Positions 62,168-64,000 of a stretch of 64,000 nucleotides of DNA are shown here, one piece after another (the first letter of the stretch is position 1; the number at the start of each line of letters is the position of its first letter). Source of the DNA: G963665545 sp963665545 (lineage in GTDB: Bacteria > Pseudomonadota > Gammaproteobacteria > Xanthomonadales > SZUA-36). The DNA lies in NCBI GenBank assembly GCA_963665545.2, contig CAXXKZ010000004.1, positions 62,001 through 126,000 of the forward strand, read 5' to 3'. The notes under the pieces are model-generated. The model saw only the letters and a list, made by a program, of their open reading frames with translations. It did not search any database and had not been told where the DNA came from. The position numbers and the translations under genes are program-made.

Positions 62168-64000
62168 GTGATTGTCACGGGACTGGTGATGCTGCAAAGT
62201 TTGGTTGCGGTCGCAGAGCAGCCGCGCCCCGGCACATTCGTGCCGGAACCAGGACCCTATACCATGCGCGTCGAACGCAGCCATTTCATACCAATGCGGG
62301 ATGGTGTCCGGCTTTCGACGGATTTTTACCTGCCGGCGGGCTACCCGGGCAGCATGGCAACGGTGCTGTTGCGCACGCCATACAACAAGAGTGAAGCTGA
62401 TCCCTTATCCGATGGCCGCCATGCCAAAATTGCCGGACCTTTCATTCGATTGCTGGTCAGCCACGGTTTCGCGGTACTGGTGCAGGATACCCGTGGCAAG
62501 TACGAATCGGAGGGCGAGTACATTCTCAACAAAAATTACCGGGTGGATGCCTACGATACGATCGAATGGATAGCGGGGCAGGGCTGGTCGAATGGCAAAG
62601 TGGGCACATATGGTTGTTCCTATCTGGGCGAAAATCAAATGTACATGGCGCCCTCCCAACCGCCGGCCCTGGCAGCCATGATTCCACAGGCCGGTTCAAC
62701 TTCGATCGGCCAGGCTGGCGGTTTCTATGGCCTGGCCCATGATTTCAGCGCCGGGGCCATTCACCTGGCCGGTATTTTGCAATGGCATTTCTACAACCTG
62801 CATAAGCTGTATTACCGCCCGCCTCCCGGGCTAAGCCGCGAAGAGTTTCTGGCCGTGCGCGGATTCTATAACCCGGCACCCAATCTCCCGGAAGTTGATT
62901 GGGATGCATTGTTCTGGACTTTGCCGGTGATTGACATGCTGGACCGTGCCGGTGGACCCAAAACCGACTTCAGGGATTTTGTGACCCACCAGTACGACGT
63001 GACTGATTCGTGGTGGGAGCAATTCGACTATGTGCGCGACGATGAACCGATATCTGTGCCGTCTTTGTACATTGAAACCTGGGGCGACTTCACGGCCCGG
63101 CCGACGTTCTACCTTCGCAACATGCATGCGCGTACCGCGGTCAATGAAATTGCACGCAACAATCAGAAAGTCATTATGGCGCCCGGAAGCCACTGCACAT
63201 CAGAAATGCTCACAGACGATATGCGGGCCGGTGAAGTCGATCTGGGTGACCCGCGCTTTGGCCATCTATCGATCTATCTGGACTGGTACCGTCAGTGGCT
63301 CCGTGGCGAGAGTCGGGGTGTGGAAGACTGGCCGGAAATTCAATACTACATGATCGGCAGAAATGAGTGGCGCGCCTCCGCCCAGTGGCCTCCTGCTGAT
63401 GTGAAAATGACATCGTTCTACTTCCACAGTGGCGGTTCGGCCAACAGCCACGACGGCGATGGCAGTCTGTCCCGGCACCCACCCGGCGAGGAGGCTGCCG
63501 ATCAATTTACCTATGATCCGGCAACACCGGTCATCAGCGCAGGTGGGCCCTATTCTTCGGGGGTGGGATCAGCTCCCTATATGGATCAACGGCCCACCAC
63601 CAGCCGGCATGATGTCCTGGTTTATACCTCTGATGTGTTGAAGGCAGGCTTGGAGATAGAGGGGCCGATCAACGCCATCCTGCAAGTTTCATCATCGGCA
63701 CCGGATACCGATTTCAGCGTAAAACTGGTCGATGTGGCGCCGGACGGAAATGCGGTCAACATTCGTGTGGGCTATATGCGCGCGCGCTACCGCGAAGGCC
63801 GTGAACAGCAGGTATTGATGCAAACTGGCGGGATTTACGAAGTGCCGGTCAGCCTCAATGACATTGCCTGGTGGTTCAAGCCGGGCCACCGTATCCGGGT
63901 GCAGGTCACCAGCAGCGATTTTCCGTCTTATGCGCGCAATCTGAACACCGGCGGGCGAAATTTCGACGAAACCGAGTGGCAAGTGGCGCACAATACCGTC
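62168..64000 (+). CDS. CocE/NonD family hydrolase, C-terminus outside the window
   Basis: At least 611 codons, running off the window. GTG 62168 gives MIVTGLVMLQSLVAVAEQ as a short leader; the frame stays open through R1 copy e to GTG 62048, which would give a basic N-region (KAGAGKRDS) before the same hydrophobic stretch and a better signal peptide. FIPMRDGVRLSTDFYLPAG, LVQDTRGKYESEGEYI and TYGCSYLGENQMYMA (nucleophile Ser in GxSxxG) identify the family. The C-terminal beta-domain has started (TSDVLKAGLEIEGPI, RIRVQVTSSDFP) by the edge. Paralog of the divergent lipoprotein gene. The start is uncertain because of the repeat. Confidence 0.85.
   Translation, partial: MIVTGLVMLQSLVAVAEQPRPGTFVPEPGPYTMRVERSHFIPMRDGVRLSTDFYLPAGYPGSMATVLLRTPYNKSEADPLSDGRHAKIAGPFIRLLVSHGFAVLVQDTRGKYESEGEYILNKNYRVDAYDTIEWIAGQGWSNGKVGTYGCSYLGENQMYMAPSQPPALAAMIPQAGSTSIGQAGGFYGLAHDFSAGAIHLAGILQWHFYNLHKLYYRPPPGLSREEFLAVRGFYNPAPNLPEVDWDALFWTLPVIDMLDRAGGPKTDFRDFVTHQYDVTDSWWEQFDYVRDDEPISVPSLYIETWGDFTARPTFYLRNMHARTAVNEIARNNQKVIMAPGSHCTSEMLTDDMRAGEVDLGDPRFGHLSIYLDWYRQWLRGESRGVEDWPEIQYYMIGRNEWRASAQWPPADVKMTSFYFHSGGSANSHDGDGSLSRHPPGEEAADQFTYDPATPVISAGGPYSSGVGSAPYMDQRPTTSRHDVLVYTSDVLKAGLEIEGPINAILQVSSSAPDTDFSVKLVDVAPDGNAVNIRVGYMRARYREGREQQVLMQTGGIYEVPVSLNDIAWWFKPGHRIRVQVTSSDFPSYARNLNTGGRNFDETEWQVAHNTV

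Overview
The window looks like a chromosomal segment of a free-living, moderately GC-rich Gammaproteobacterium. Most proteins carry Sec, lipoprotein or Tat export signals. The gene content is dominated by secreted or periplasmic serine hydrolases, amidohydrolases, CocE-type hydrolases and a prolyl oligopeptidase, next to DUF2277, DUF3307, DUF3089, DUF6265 and DUF6498 families. This pattern resembles marine-sediment groups such as Woeseiales, but that placement is an inference from content, not a phylogeny. There are no rRNA, tRNA, CRISPR or phage modules.

Layout. 0-14 kb: start of an aromatic amino acid decarboxylase (minus), a frameshifted MATE pump, a secreted beta-lactamase-fold hydrolase, a divergent minus-strand pair (fructosamine kinase behind a DUF255 thioredoxin-like protein), an ABC exporter followed by a membrane LytTR regulator, a glutathione transferase, a 260-bp MITE-like element, a class V aminotransferase and a second beta-lactamase-fold hydrolase. 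14-28 kb: Baeyer-Villiger-type monooxygenase, pdxH, a stop-interrupted Vgb-like gene with a CxxCH motif, a Rieske oxygenase, an S41-like peptidase, alpha/beta hydrolases, a truncated sigma-54 activator, a spermidine-synthase-like gene, a frameshifted DksA-type zinc finger and a Cys-rich exported peptide. 28-36 kb: an IS110 element between 146-bp direct repeats, then a von Willebrand A protein and its large membrane-anchored partner (interrupted by a TGA). 36-50 kb: beta-lactamase-fold hydrolase, prolyl oligopeptidase, a two-subunit molybdenum hydroxylase, two small exported proteins, a broken YgjP-type metallopeptidase, DUF3307, a purple-acid-phosphatase-like lipoprotein and an atypical radical SAM protein. 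51-64 kb: low-molecular-weight tyrosine phosphatase, a PAF-acetylhydrolase-like enzyme, an intact amidohydrolase, a three-gene operon headed by a doubly disrupted amidohydrolase, a proline-iminopeptidase-like hydrolase and two CocE/NonD hydrolases.

Two patterns run through the whole window. First, three families of structured intergenic repeats: R1 (copies at about 3.6, 12.2, 18.8, 54.7 and 62.0 kb, often fused exactly to a stop codon), R2 (a MITE with 30-bp inverted ends at 10.7 kb and a solo end at 2.1 kb) and R3 (28.9, 30.3, 36.1-36.6 and 50.6-51.2 kb, the one associated with IS110). Second, an unusual density of broken genes: seven reading frames carry clean single stops or frameshifts and one gene is truncated. 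Either the genome is losing accessory genes or the assembly contains errors; read mapping would separate the two.

Functionally the intact genes point to extracytoplasmic peptide and ester degradation (prolyl oligopeptidase, S41-like, CocE, proline iminopeptidase, amidohydrolase), oxidative chemistry on organic substrates (Baeyer-Villiger-type enzyme, Rieske oxygenase, molybdenum hydroxylase) and repair or protection (fructosamine kinase, DUF255, glutathione transferase, ABC and MATE exporters). No complete undescribed defence or biosynthetic system is evident; the repeat families and their attachment to genes are the most novel material.
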